Shown: one piece after another, positions 1 through 11,473 of the stretch
Position numbering within the stretch: the stretch's first letter is position 1
Layout of the letters: each line of letters begins with the position of its first letter
Origin: Cladorhizidae sp. MBARI D1340-BT2
Taxonomy: Eukaryota; Porifera; Demospongiae; Poecilosclerida; Cladorhizidae
Direction: 5' to 3'
Assembly: GCA_028752905.1 (NCBI GenBank)
Contig: JAQNBH010000006.1
Location: forward strand, 28,306,695 to 28,370,694
Length of the DNA: 64,000 nucleotides
Program-made: the position numbers and the translations under genes
The notes under the pieces: generated by a model
What the model saw: the letters and a program-made list of their open reading frames with translations, nothing else
The model's database searches: none
Told to the model about the DNA's origin: nothing

Positions 1-1807
1 TATGAAGTTGATATATAGATGAAACGATAGCTCTCTTTGTGTGCTCTCTTGTAACACCAAAACTGATGCACAAATATAAATGTTTCAGTTACAGGCAGTC
101 AAAGTTGTGGACCTAAATTCCTGCAGGCCCCAATTTTCTGCAGTCCTAGTAAGTCCTAGACAGCAGTGGCTCGAGGAAGCCCTCGGTGCTAGTATTATTG
201 GCAGGTGCTATTTTAGGAAGACCGGCATTGTTATGGGATTTCATGAGCATATATATAACCGGAGATGAAGTCACTCCTACATTACATGTGAAAGGAGGGT
301 GGGGCTATATTTTTTTATTATCACCAACATGGATGCCAACATTTACGAATTGTATGTTGTTGCTATTATAATACCAATAATTATTCCTGCTGTAGGCTAG
401 AGTATGTAGACGAAACTTCTTGGGAATACAATTTGAAGTTGATTATTGAGGTGATTTTAATGTTATTCTTTCAAGATAGAGTTCATTGAGATAATTTGAA
501 TGTCTGAAAAGGGTCTTCAGTTGGAATTTCAGTGCTGCCATCCAATATTCCAAGTACACCTGCCTTCTTCCATCCTTTAACACAGGTGGTGAAGAAGTTA
601 TACATCTTCACTAGCCACGTGGTTGAGCGAAAATCAACTTCAACATCTTCAAATTGCTTCCCACTCTCAAGTTGTTGCTTCACAGCATCAACATTTCCAA
701 GCTGCTTCCCACTCTCAAGTTGTTGCATCATTGTAGTATCTGATTTTTTGGGCTGACCTATTGACCGTTAGATGAAGTGACTGAAAACAATGTAATGTTA
801 GCAGGAGCTAGCACAAACTTGCAATTTAATGATGACAACTCGTGTTTGACCTTCTGTGTCACTTGCTCTCTTACAACACCAGGGCCTTGTATGTAGCAGC
901 TACTTGCAGTTCTGTTCGTTTCTTCACAACATATTGAGCAATGCCTTCCTCAATCAACTTCAAAGTTTATTGCACATTTAACCAGTCCTTTGGATGATAA
1001 ACAAAAGTTTAGTTTCTTCTTTGTAGTTAATGGCTACCTGAAGCCCAGTACTTAATGAAATATTGTCTTCTAGGCAACAACTTCACAATCCTAATAATAG
1101 CTGCTAAAATCTGTCATAAAGTGTCATGGTAGTGGAATCTGGTAGTTGGACATTTTCCGAGAGAAATCTCGAGGTACACCTATTTCATGGTACAAGGGTT
1201 CATGCAGAATTACTGAATACAAGTTGTTAAAAGAGATCTGAAAATTCCTGCCAAAGTCACTGGCGGTGCAGAGGTCAAAGTTTTTACTAAGAATTAATAC
1301 AATGAACCAGTAGAGGGGAAGTTCCTCTATGTTAGTGTAAACATCGCTCCAATCATGAGAGAGAGGACAGATTTGGTACACAAATTTCTTAGCAGGTTGT
1401 TAATTTTGCAACCAAAAAATCGCTAAATTCGCAAGACTTTGTACCCCCCAAAACCACTCCCTCCTACATTGCTGCCACATTGGGTCAGGAAACTCACGTG
1501 GTGGACAACTAGCCAGCTAACCAAAATAACAACCCCACATGAGTCTTAGCATCCTGATGAAGGCTAGAGCATCTACCAAACTCATATAATGTTCTGGATG
1601 AATTGGTATTCGGTGTACGGTGCAAGTTTCTGGTACAGGATCGAAGGCAGGGATGTATATCGCAGTTATTTTAAACATTGTGTGATTCCTCACATGGCAA
1701 CCTAGAATGGGAAAGAAGACAAAACTAAAGAAGAGATGAAGAGATTTTATCACTTGACCAAATATTTTTTTTTGGATTAGTACTTATAATTATCAAGGCT
1801 TTGTATA
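1..1807. other. Unassigned DNA without a recognised gene
   Basis: I recognise no gene here. Two minus-strand open stretches (731-483, 82 codons, and 1381-1124, 85 codons) have fairly normal amino-acid composition. The second contains SHDWSDVYTNIEELP and may be a decayed exon, but I cannot place it in a family. The first covers a duplicated 48-bp unit. The remainder is AT-rich with no RNA gene, long repeat or terminal repeat that I can see. Confidence 0.4.
655..726. repeat. Duplicated 48-bp unit (two copies)
   Basis: A 24-base block recurs exactly at 655-678 and 703-726, a 48-bp period. Because 48 is a multiple of three, the minus-strand reading repeats the octapeptide QQLESGKQ at a 16-residue spacing. 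This may be a local duplication in a decayed coding exon or simple tandem DNA. Confidence 0.6.
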
Positions 1808-2285
1808 AATAATTATGGCACTCGTTTGTTATTCCCCCGCCACCAATCTTTTGAATGAATCGAATGTTATTCTTATTCTACCTCCCCCAATGGTTTGTGT
1901 TTTGAATGTCCAGATCGAAAATAAATTTTCTGAACTTGTCAAACCTTATCCCAGATAAGGCTGCTAGCGTCAATTTCCTTCAATAGCAGGGGGGAATCCA
2001 CAAACCCCGTTATTGCAGCAACAACCACGCAATGACTTTTGAACTTCTTGACAAAGGAGACAGATGGAGGTGTCACCGTCGAGGTTGTTGAGAGCAGAAG
2101 GGGTTGCGAGTAGGTATGTGACTTGAGAATTATAAGCTGACTTATAGAAAGATTATCATATTTATTTATTGCCGGTCGAGCTTACTACTATCAAATTTTC
2201 CGATCATGAACTTGACATTGATTTGTAATTGACATTGATTTGTAATTTAGTCACAGGTGAATAACAAAAAAGTGCCATAATTATT
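1808..2285. mobile_element. Inverted-repeat element (MITE-like, 478 bp)
   Basis: The two ends are inverted copies of one another. The 27 bases at 1808-1834 match the reverse complement of 2259-2285 at 25 positions, with core aattatggcact. The interior has no long open frame. This is the structure of a small non-autonomous DNA transposon. The target duplication is ambiguous because the flanks are A/T. A related aataattatggcactc string occurs near 17840, so the end sequence is dispersed. Confidence 0.7.
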
Positions 2286-3980
2286 ATCGCAATGAACTAT
2301 TGGGTACAGAGGAACTTGCTAATTTGTGAGAAGTAGATGTGATTTACAGAACCTCTTTGTTGTCATGTCTTAAAGTGCAAACAGGATAGAATATTGGTAT
2401 TTGTAGAATGTTGGCATTTGTTCTGAATACTTATGTTATCTGAATGCCAATGATTTGGATAAAGATTAATATACCAAGAGGTGTCAATTATTTTTCTTAT
2501 TCCACTCTGCTCCTTCGCACTCGTGTCACAACTGTATTTTCCATTCTTAAGGAAATATTCGATCTTCCGCAGATATACTGCAGGGTCCTTCTCTGTCCTC
2601 ACCATAACAATTCAGCTCCAGACGAGGGACAAATTTGGCAGCTGACTTTATTTATCCATGGTTTATTAATTTTGTGAGGCTGCGCTTGCACGGTGTAGCT
2701 AAAGGGACAAATATGGCAGTGGAGACCCCAAAAAGCTGAAAACAAGCAGGACACTCAGGCACAAGGGACACAAAAGAAACCAGAACCTAAAACCAACAAA
2801 CCAATTCAACAAATCAACCCAAGAAGCAAATAAAAGGATATCTACAAAACACACATTTACTAAGGCACACACCGCCATAAGTGTGTACCCCAAAATGAAG
2901 AAGTCTCTCATGAATTTAAATGAATTAAGAGATTAAAATAACATCATAGATTAAAATATTATCAAGTGTAATGTATCTTTCTCTCTTGAAAGAGAAAGTA
3001 CTCCAGTTTCATCATATCAGTAATCACCTACTAGCCATAACCCTCCCTCCCCCTAGGGAATGTTTATCCTCAGTTTATCAGTTTATCACTTTCTAAGTTT
3101 TTTTTCCTTCTTTCTGTTCTAGCCCAAACAAAACCTGCACCATCATGCATCATCCACATTCCAATGCAACACTCTGTAATACACACAACACCCACTTACC
3201 ATATATAGCATCACTCACACCATCCACCATGCAATCACAAAAGTGTGAATATGTGCTTACCTCTCTTTATAAGCACCAACAAGCATTGAGTACCTCATTC
3301 TTAGCATAGACAAAGATACCTCCAAATATTTGCCAATTAAAAATATATTGATCTTGCTGTCAAATAACTTTTTGAAGACAACCATATTTACATCAATAAG
3401 TCCTCTACCATGTCCCGCCATTGCTCAGCATTGAAGACTCTCTCCCTGGGGAGCAGGAGGATATCTAGAGGAGCAGGAGGATAGCTAGAGGTTGGACGCA
3501 CCAACACAGGACAGATTACCACTCCACCACAGGTGGCCCCTCCCACTGCTCCCCATCTATATACCACACTATCACTCATTCAGAGGCAAGAAGAAGATAA
3601 TCACGTTTCGGATTATCTCCATCAACACTGTAAACACCAAGTTACAACACTAACACTACCACCCTTAGCAATAAATACACTAGAGAATTTCTAATTCTAG
3701 GAAGGATAATCTGCGCCAATCCAGAACAGCCTCCCAAAAGAACTGGATGACAAATAAACAAACACAATAGACAGCTTCTTCTAGCACAGAGATTTGCAGA
3801 CTACAGAGAAAATCCATATGCCTACATTGGAGGATATGTTCTTTCAACTGGGTAGTGTGGTAATCCCTTGGCTTCAGGCTCCAGCCTACAGCTCATAATT
3901 AACAATGATTGTATCCTCGGGTTGGCCATCATACCTGTCCCCCACTCCCCCACAGGGTGCCATGGCTGGAACCAAACCAG
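2286..3980. other. Unassigned DNA with two gggacaaatatggcag-type motifs
   Basis: No gene is recognised. Two near-identical 16-mers of the dispersed motif gggacaaatatggcag lie at 2626-2641 (one mismatch) and 2704-2719. The plus strand of 2720-2900 is A- and C-rich, so the minus strand is open and encodes a hydrophobic stretch at 2911-2699. This looks compositional rather than genic. A CT-rich stretch at 3040-3130 and short CA-rich runs follow. Confidence 0.4.
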
Positions 3981-4320
3981 ATATAATCCCTGCCCAGTAT
4001 ACCATAACCCAGCCCCTAGACATAATTCCTGCCCAGTATACCATAACCAGGCCCCTAGACATAATCCCTGCCCAGTATACCATAACCCAGCCCCTAGACA
4101 TAATACCTGCCCAGTATACCATAACCAGGCCCCTATACATAATCCCTGATGAGAACACCATCGATGAAGAAGGCGTTGATGCCCAGTATACCATAACCAG
4201 GCCCCTAGACATAATCCCTGCCCAATATACCATAACCAGGCCCCTATACATAATCCCTGCCAAGTATACCATAACCAGGCCCCTAGACATAATCCCCTCC
4301 GAGTATACAATAATACCTGC
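3981..4320. repeat. 39-bp minisatellite (about 8 units)
   Basis: A unit beginning ataatccctgcccagtatac is repeated head to tail with few changes. One unit near 4147-4180 is interrupted by unrelated sequence. The period is 39 bp and the unit lacks stops in several frames, so open frames run across it on both strands: plus 3905-4438 and 3868-4149, minus 4310-3822 and 4290-3886. The plus frame would encode a 13-residue repeat (DIIPAQYTITRPL). Open frames in several phases at once point to a minisatellite rather than a protein gene. Confidence 0.85.
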
Positions 4321-4439
4321 CTACCATAACAGAACTAAGCTGGACATGATTGACTCCCTCCAAACTCACCAAACCTCAAACCCTCTCCAACCCCTTCATA
4401 ACAGAACAGGCAGGACCCTCACACTACATGGCCTGTAGG

Positions 4440-6341
4440 GGAGTTTACTGGTAGAGGAGGTGCCAAAAAACTGCCCTCCACAACTAATTGACCCAAATAG
4501 GCCCACAACACAACACCACAAAAAAACATTCCTTCATAGTAAACCATCACATTAGGAACACTCCTACGGAAAGAAACTAAAATACAGAACAAGGATTGAA
4601 ATTTTGCATCACACCAAACAAACCCTTCAGATTATTCCCCCATATTTCACATTAGATGGCTAAGATTATTTTAGAAGACAATCAGTAGGCTTCACAAGAC
4701 ACCCATGGTCCCTAAAAGCAATAGCAACCCCAAAGGGCAGTAAAATGTACGAAAATATTTTGAAATAGCAAGAGAAAGACAAGTAACCCGACTGAACATA
4801 AGTCCAGCATGTCTGCCAAGTAGAACAAGACCTTTCAACCTTAGCTAATGATAGATCAATAATAAAAAAATCAGTTGACAAAGGTTCGTGCATAGTGGTA
4901 GGAGACACAGAAAACTAGATAAAAGCAATATAGTAGACACAAATCTTTATAAAGAAATAATGCATGATTACACACCTTTTCCGAGGACATATCTTTGTCC
5001 TACACCTCCTGTTCTACAAGCAGAAGATGTTGAAAAGCTATCATGAAGCACATTATGGAAGAAGTAAGTAGATTCAGACTGTGTTACGGGTCATGATCTC
5101 TTGAGTTCTTTGGTAGCTTTAACTGGTTTTTAAGTCATAGCTTCACTACTAGATAGCATTTGCAATCTTTTTTTTCAAAGTAAGCTGTGCCATAAGTAGG
5201 CATTAGCAAACCCTAGATCTTTAGTCAGTCTTTGTGTGCAAGGCTTTAACTAAGTAGGGTACTCTAAATCTACAAAGGACAGTAGTTGATCTTTACCTAG
5301 ACTAGACTAGTCAATAGCTTGTGTGTCAGCAGTCTCTAACTGGTATTATTGCAACATAGAGTTTGTTTTTTCACAGTTAACAGATTATTATAAAATTGTA
5401 CATAATGGAGGGGGGAAAAGTTCCTAGAGGGCTATATTCGTAAGGTTATTCGAACATGCTGATTGGCAACAAATAAGAAGTAAGCAGGATTTTGGTGATG
5501 ACACCTCGGCCACCAATTAACCCTTGCAAGATTTACACCAACCTGTATTTGCTGTCTAGTCAACATTTCACCAATCTGTTGACAAACATTCTTATTTGGA
5601 GAGGGCTAGTAACGTTGTGCATGTTATGCATCGAAAAGAAGTAACTTTATTGGACATGTGATTGTGTATTTGTTTCACTTCAGCCATTTAAGAAGGGAAT
5701 GTTCTTCTTTGGAGAATCATCAGAGGGAATTAACTCAACTGTGTGCCACCTCTGGAAAGCAAGTTGGCTCTGGCAAATCCCCCAGTGCCCCTCAGCCTTC
5801 TTCAGTGCCACCACAAGGTTCAAAGAAGTTAGCATCCCATTGCTACAATAACCTTAGTTACAGACCACCTGTTTTTAGACTAGTGATTGGAAGACAGTCA
5901 CTCCAAAGTGGGACTGCTAAAATAAATTTTTGACAATTTCCCCAATTTAGAGGGAAAAAACAATTTTTTATTGTGGCATCGTTCAGTGTGTGTAGAGGAG
6001 ACTTGCTGCTTTCTTTTTCTTTCTTTATATACTTTTTTTTGTGACTTTTTTGTTCTTGTTTTTTTCTCCTTTTTCCCCCCTTCTTTCCCCCCCCCCCCTA
6101 TCTTTCAAGATTTCTTCACTGTGAGCATCACCCATTTCTCGTCCTATGGGTGGACTAAGAAATAATTTTCGGCCACTTTCAATCTTTCTTTCCTCCTTCC
6201 CCTTCACCTCCTCCCCTTCTAGCAAACTATCGTATTAGAAACTTGGTCCTGACGGCTTAGCTTGTTGATTGATGATTGATTGTTTGGTACTTACAGGACC
6301 ACCCTGACCATGAGGAACTCTATCTAAGGCATCTGCTCAAT
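4440..6341. other. Unassigned DNA, including a polypyrimidine tract
   Basis: I see no recognisable gene. The tract at about 6004-6120 is almost entirely pyrimidine on the plus strand and contains a run of about ten C. A 91-codon open frame at 5658-5933 is rich in Ser, Pro and Gln and matches nothing I know. The sequence around 6295-6340 (…DHEELYLRHLLNG in one frame) looks weakly coding and may be an eroded exon. Confidence 0.35.
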
Positions 6342-6763
6342 GGGATGTCCGAGTACAAAAAAAATTCTGAAAGAGATAAGATTTCGGTTGCTCTGTAACT
6401 AACCCATAATATATTGTGTGTTGAGTTCATCATTTGTGATATACACAGGGAGGTCACTTAGTTACTTAACATGTCTGGCAATCAGACGCTTCAAGAAGCT
6501 CCTCCGTTGGAATTGCAGCCTATATTAAAGTCCTTTTTCCATTTTAATGGAAAATGGGAAAATTTGTGAGCACATGTGTCCAAAGGATATAGTACCATTC
6601 GCGTAATGAGGAACATCATCCAGCAGTTTCAATTAGCTCTTCAAACTCCTCCAATTAGCACTTCTCACAAATGAGCTCAACTACTTTACAATATATTATG
6701 GTTTAGTTACAGAGCAACCAAAATCTTATCTCTTTCAGAATTTTTTTTGTACTCGGACATCCC
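6342..6763. mobile_element. Foldback / MITE-like element with 75-bp inverted arms
   Basis: The 75 bases at 6342-6416 are an almost perfect reverse complement of 6689-6763. Both arms start gggatgtccgagtac and include an A run followed by ttctgaaagagataagat. Weaker complementarity continues inward for about 20 bases (ttgagttcatcatttgtga against ttgagctcatttgtgaga). The roughly 270-bp centre has no gene. The near identity of the arms suggests a fairly young insertion or strong hairpin-driven conversion. It lies just upstream of the Ginger-like transposase remnant and could be an internal insertion in it. Confidence 0.75.
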
Positions 6764-7129
6764 AGCAGGTGCAGGAATCGATCAGAAAAGTATCAGGAGA
6801 GCAAACGAAAATGTGCAGAGGGTACTGGATGTTCAGGATAGTGCGCAGAAAAGTGCCATTCGATCTTGTTATAATTATTGGTACTTATTATAAAACGCAA
6901 AACTAAGAGTGCATTATACATTTTTGGAGCTCAAAATCTCTAAATTGCACATTGTAGCAATATGGTATATTATTTTCCAAATTCTTATATACTCAAATAT
7001 AAACATGGTTTTTGGTGTAAGCCTTCAGCTAAAGATGCATATACCTTGAATGTGCGGCTTGTAATTATGATTTCTATGTATGATGTTTGTGTACTTATGT
7101 AGATATGTACTCCCCACAACTTATGGTAT

Positions 7130-7975
7130 CAATACAAGTGTCCAGTCTCCAACAAAGCAACAGTGTTGATGTTCTACCGAACAGCTAGGGGTTCCATAGC
7201 CATCAATAATGCAAAACATGAGAATGAGCAGGAGCTTCTCTACGAAAACATCTCACTCACTATGTCTCCTGAAGACATACAATATAATTTGGAGAAGCAT
7301 GTGGCAGATGTAAGAACAAAACTGACTGGCAAACATAAATATATGACATGGAATTGCTGACACTTTTTTGTAACAAAAAATGGGGGACAAATAGTTTAAT
7401 GAAAATGTTTGATACACTCCCCAAAAATCATGTTACAGATCCGTTTTATTTTGTAATCACATAGGTACATATGAGAAGATACGGTTGAAGAAGCTAAAGC
7501 GAAGCATAAAGCTTATTTCGATTCCAAGCCAAAAAGAGGCTAATAGGTTTGTTTTTATGAATTAATGTGTACCTTTAATGTGTGCCTTTATATAAGCTGA
7601 ATCAAATTGGAGTCCTACTGAGAAAAAATCGAAAGGCTAAGAATAATAAAATTTTCTGGATAGATGTATTTCCGAGTTTTGATAAATGTTAGAATGTTCT
7701 TGTCTGTTTTTTATGATATATTTTTTATCTGTCGCTCGACCTTTACTGGATGGTTTTAATTTTATATTACTAACCTGTTGACTATCATAGGTGATTGTGT
7801 CCTTAAAAGAGGAATGCAAGGAAGGTATCCATAAAAGGAGACAGGCTGGTCCATGACTAGTTGGGACCCTATATAATCGTCTATGTCTCACCCAAAGGAC
7901 TCTGCACACTGCAGGATAACAACCAAAACATTATGAAGGTTAAAGTTTATGTCGGGCTCTTGAAGCCTTACTTAA
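7130..7975 (+). pseudogene. Ginger1-type transposase: gypsy-like integrase C-terminus with GPY/F module
   Basis: The plus strand reads as the C-terminal part of a Ty3/gypsy-like integrase, broken by stops and probable small introns. Frame 7163-7360 contains MSPEDIQYNLEKHVADVRTK, resembling the helical linker after the DDE core. About 7478-7542 reads EEAKAKHKAYFDSKPKRG, the usual charged run before the SH3-like fold. About 7618-7650 reads VLLRKNRKAKNNK. About 7840-7975 contains LGPYIIVYVSPKG, the GPY/F motif, and ends GLLKPYL, as gypsy integrases do. The HHCC and DDE parts are not visible upstream. A Ulp1 protease follows directly, a fusion described for Ginger1 DNA transposons, so I assign it there rather than to an LTR element. 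At least one stop lies before LGPY. Confidence 0.7.
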
Positions 7976-7983
7976 CTAGATAG

Positions 7984-8555
7984 ATGCCAGTTCAACATGA
8001 GATACCTTCATCCATCCTGTCACACAACACCAGTTCGAACAACCCTGGACCATCTGATGAGTTGAGTTATACAGCTTCCCCAGGGAGTCCAGAGAAGAGG
8101 CAGTGCCTAATCATTAGACAGACTAAGAAAGGTAGTCCAGTCCTCCCACTACCTGATAGAAACACACCTGTCTCTAGTGAGCCAACACCAGACTGTGTTG
8201 TAACCAGTGTTACACAAGTTGTGCCTAGAATGCTTGGAAAACCCTTGCCTTCCAAACCACCTGTCCATTACAGAAAATTCCCTGATGACTTTAAAAAAAT
8301 TCTGCTGTCTGAAGCATGGCTAGAGGACACACACATAGATGAGGCGCACAGGCTCTACTTCGCAATCAGTTTCCAAATATGGGTGGCTTCCAGTCCATTG
8401 GGTATGTGGCACCAGGAAGTGGAGGCTGAATAACTTGAACTCCGTTCGGGATTATATCCAAATCATGAATACTGGTGGCCACTGGGTCTGTGTGTCCAGC
8501 ATAGGAATGCCCAAGGGGACTGTGCGGGTGTATGACAGCCTCTATACAAGAATCG
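7984..8555 (+). pseudogene. Ulp1-like cysteine protease, first part (same Ginger1-type gene)
   Basis: This is the N-terminal part of a Ulp1/C48-type cysteine protease domain, a family that cleaves ubiquitin-like modifiers. The frame at 7984 is low-complexity, rich in Ser and Pro, up to about 8200, then reads KFPDDFKKILLSEAWLEDTH. Two frameshifts follow: about two extra bases at 8356-8357 and one near 8421-8425. Between them the frame reads RNQFPNMGGFQS. After the second it reads RDYIQIMNTGGHWVCVSSIG (catalytic His) and VYDSLY (catalytic Asp). The exon ends at 8555 before a good donor, gtaag. Reading continues from the integrase end above, consistent with one polyprotein. The frameshifts mark a pseudogene unless they are assembly errors. 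Confidence 0.72.
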
Positions 8556-9048
8556 GTAAGAAATAACCTGAATGATAATATTTTATATGCTATACTTTTA
8601 AAAAAATTACACATTCTGATTAGGTGGATCAAGAATTAATTGTTGTCAATTTCCAACAACTTTTATGACATGCATTGGAAATTGAATAATGTCATTGGAT
8701 CAAACAGTGTTGTTTTATTTTAATCCTCTCAATTAAAAAATTGGGCTCCTTGATAACTACAGCTGTGAGCTTAGAAATCTATACTCTATTTTTTACTTAC
8801 ATAGTATCTCAACTCAAGCATCACATTAAGAACCAGGGCCTTGCAAGAGTGTCAATTTCACCTTAATATGATTCACAGCTCAATATTAATGGCAAGATGC
8901 CAATTTATGGTACAACAATGAACCCACTAAAATAGGTACAGTATGTGTTACCATTCAATCAATTCTTGGAAATAAATAGTAGTTATACACTACAAACAAT
9001 TAATAGTTGTTTCGTTTGTTTGTTCTTACTGTTGTTGGATCATTCCAG
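8556..9048 (+). other. Probable intron in the Ulp1-like gene
   Basis: The sequence starts with gtaagaaa directly after the codons for TRI and ends with ttgttggatcattccag. Removing it joins two in-frame pieces of the protease domain: the catalytic Asp strand before it, and a segment reading LDTLKCLAW after it. In this family that helix follows the Asp strand. The intron is AT-rich and has stops in all frames. Confidence 0.65.
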
Positions 9049-9101
9049 AACTGGATACACTAAAATGCCTGGCATGGATGGAATTATATCAAGGAAGCCA
9101 C
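9049..9101 (+). pseudogene. Ulp1-like protease, short exon piece before the LTR insertion
   Basis: Fifty-three bases between the splice acceptor at 9047-9048 and the left end of the LTR element continue the protease frame (LDTLKCLAWMELYQG). The last five bases, gccac, are the target-site copy repeated at 11596-11600. The frame resumes after the insertion without loss, so the exon was continuous before the retrotransposon arrived. Confidence 0.68.
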
Positions 9102-9628
9102 TGTCAGAAACCTTTCTGACTAATGAATACCAACCACAACCGCCTGTTCAACCACACAAGCAGAAAGTACATCAGGATACACAACCACAAACCACACAGA
9201 ATAGACATAGCCACTCGTTCTCACCAGTAGTCCTGGAAGACCTTCGAAAGTATTCTATAGATACAGCACGGACAACCGCAAGTATTCTGATTGGTCACCA
9301 GGAAAGGGAGTGTCCGGAAAAACAGCTCGGAATGATAAAAGACAGCTGAACAAACTAGAACATAGAGAAAAAGCCAGATAGACTTATTTATAAGCTATAC
9401 TGTGTGCATGTAGCCTGAGTATTCGAAAGTGCATATATATTCGTTGTTGTAAGAACCACTTTGTGTATGAGCATATCTATACTCGGGGAAGGGAGGCTGC
9501 TAGGATTTAGCAGTAGGTCTACAATTGGATTGTGGGCGTCAATCAGTGTGATTCTGAGACTTAGGTTACTTGGTGTCTGGATAGACAAAGTAGGACCTAG
9601 GTGGAGCTTAGGAGAGATTCACATGACA
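9102..9628 (+). repeat. 5' LTR of element I
   Basis: The LTR starts TGTCA and ends TGACA, a 5-bp inverted repeat typical of these elements. The right boundary comes from comparison with the 3' copy and from the primer site two bases downstream. A TATA-like tatttataa lies near 9386, a plausible promoter. Bases 9506-9628 match 11474-11595 closely. Confidence 0.82.
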
Positions 9629-9630
9629 AC

Positions 9631-9650
9631 TGGTGGCAGCGGTGGGATTC
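9631..9650 (+). promoter_or_regulatory. Primer-binding site, tRNA-Leu type
   Basis: The 20 bases tggtggcagcggtgggattc start two bases after the LTR. From memory they are the exact complement of the 3' end, with CCA, of animal tRNA-Leu of the AAG type (…GAATCCCACCGCTGCCA). This is where reverse transcription would be primed. Elements II and IV carry the same site with a few changes. Confidence 0.75.
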
Positions 9651-9875
9651 TCTTAGTGAAAGGGAATCCTACGAATGTGAATTTGTTCTGTTGTATCTAT
9701 ATTTTTTCCCCCTTCTAAGAGAGTTGTGTAACAGCTAGACAGGGACAACTCAGGTGATCACTACCTTGGAGTTTGAAAACCAGACCCTCTACTCGAGCTA
9801 GGTTGTTAGTTCTATTAATTTCTCGTTTTGTCATTCGATCGTTTGGGGAGACACGGTTCGAGACCGACATCTAAG

Positions 9876-11473
9876 ATGACAGATGAATCGAGAGAACGTC
9901 ATACCCTTACTACCCACTCAAATGAGACCCCTGAGCTTCCACGTCTGACTGGTCCCCGCCACCAAGAGAGAAACATGGACACCTCAGCCGTAATTTCAGA
10001 CGTGTTGACCCAAACGATACTGATGGACCAGCAGAGGGCAGAGAGGGAAGAGAGGAGAGCGGCCGAACAGCACACACGTTTATGTGAACTGTTGAGAGAA
10101 ACAGGGAGAGCGGAGAGAGCGATACCAACGGTTCCAAAGCCTAAACTTGTTCTACAAAAGTTCCAGGAGGGCTCTGATGACATGGGGGCTTTCCTGGATA
10201 TCTTTGAGGTAACGGCAAGAGCAGGGGAGTAGCCACGAGAAAAGTGGTCTCTGTATCTCAGAGGAGCACTCACAGGAGCGGGAATGATGGCGGTTTCACG
10301 ATAGACAGCGTATCAGCAAGAAGATTACGTCGAAGTAAAAGAGACGTTGCTGGCCCAGTATCAAATCTCCACCGAGACCTACCGGAGGAAGGTATTCGAT
10401 CAGTCGTTGGATCTCAACAACCCAGATACTTGGTTGAGGTCATACCGTCAGTGGTTCGATCAATGGCTACAGTCCAACCCCAGGAATACACGGAATGCTG
10501 TGTTAATTGAGTTGACTCTGGGTAAACTCCCTAGATGGCTTGAATACCAGATGAGAAACCTGGATTATGATACTCATGAGGAGTTATGTGAGTCGATTGT
10601 GAGACACCTAGCAAACCAATCATATACAAGCAGAGATACAGGAGGGCAGCCAACTCGTCAGGTGGGGGCGGATCGACCTACAGGAGGGCAGCCGACTCGT
10701 CAGGTGGGGGCGTATCGACCTACAGGAGGGCAGCCAACACGTCAGGTGGGTGTATTCCCGGAACAACCTTCAACGAGAAGGAGGGAGGAAAACAATTACA
10801 AACAGAGATGGAACCAAGGGGGTGGGGCATACGTGTACTCGCCAGCCAAAGACCCCTCTGATGTAAGATGTTTTCGGTGCAATCAATTGGGACACATGAA
10901 GCGTGACTGCCGAGTAAAATTCGAAAATGCCCAAATTGGTTGTGAGCTGAACCAAAGAACGTCGGATAATCAGTGGACCAGAGAGGCCCAGATGAATGGA
11001 CGAAAGATTGAGGCGTGGCTAGACACGGGATGTACCAATTCGTTAGTACATGCCCGTTGCATGCCAAAGGACAGGAGACTGGGGTGGAGCCTTCCATACA
11101 CCACCGCCAGTGCGACCAAGACATGGTTCCCTGCAGCTGAGGTGACCGTGAACTTAGGGGGGAAGGAATATCAGCTGACTGTGGGTGTGTCACCCCATTT
11201 ACCAGTGGATATGCTGGTGTGGCAAGATGTTCCGGATCTGAAAGAGCTTCTAATGCAGGAATCAGATAGTGCTGGGAAAGGGGAACTGAACCAAGCTATG
11301 GTAACGACCAGAGCCCAGGAGCATGAGAAAGTCATGGAGGATGAGCAATCCAAAACCCAACAAGAGAACGAGAGGGTTATGCTCACTGACCCCGAGGTCA
11401 GTGAGAAAGACAAATTAGAATCAAACTTCGAGACGCCGTTTGAGTTCGAAGATGATGTATTCAAAGCCATTTT
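9876..11473 (+). pseudogene. gag-protease of element I (two in-frame stops)
   Basis: The frame starts at ATG 9876 and is interrupted by TAG at 10230-10232 and TAG at 10302-10304. It otherwise stays in one phase to the deletion point near 11473, then runs on into LTR sequence to 11519. The first part is a charged gag N-terminus. The central part (10347-10620) is a helical gag core. Three copies of a 42-bp unit at about 10640-10750 encode a GGQPTRQVG linker. A CX2CX4HX4C zinc knuckle (CFRCNQLGHMKRDC) lies at about 10870-10911. The aspartic protease active site is DTGCT near 11020. The last section is acidic and Gln/Glu-rich. The product would package RNA and process the polyprotein, but this copy is inactive. 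Confidence 0.85.
10638..10755 (+). repeat. 42-bp tandem repeat in the gag linker (3 copies)
   Basis: The unit acaggagggcagccaactcg… is repeated three times with a few substitutions, giving a 14-residue repeat between the gag core and the zinc knuckle. The phase is kept. This is an expandable, disordered linker typical of gag. Confidence 0.85.

Noticed and set aside
2699..2911. Minus-strand hydrophobic frame as a membrane protein
   Set aside because: The plus strand is A/C-rich over this span, so the opposite strand automatically encodes Phe, Leu, Val and Cys; no start context or homologue is seen.
3822..4438. Overlapping long open frames on both strands as genes
   Set aside because: They are produced by a 39-bp repeat whose unit lacks stops in several phases; no non-repeat domain is present.
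9388..9718. Open frames within the 5' LTR of element I
   Set aside because: They lie in LTR and primer-site sequence, which is regulatory and not protein-coding in this element class.
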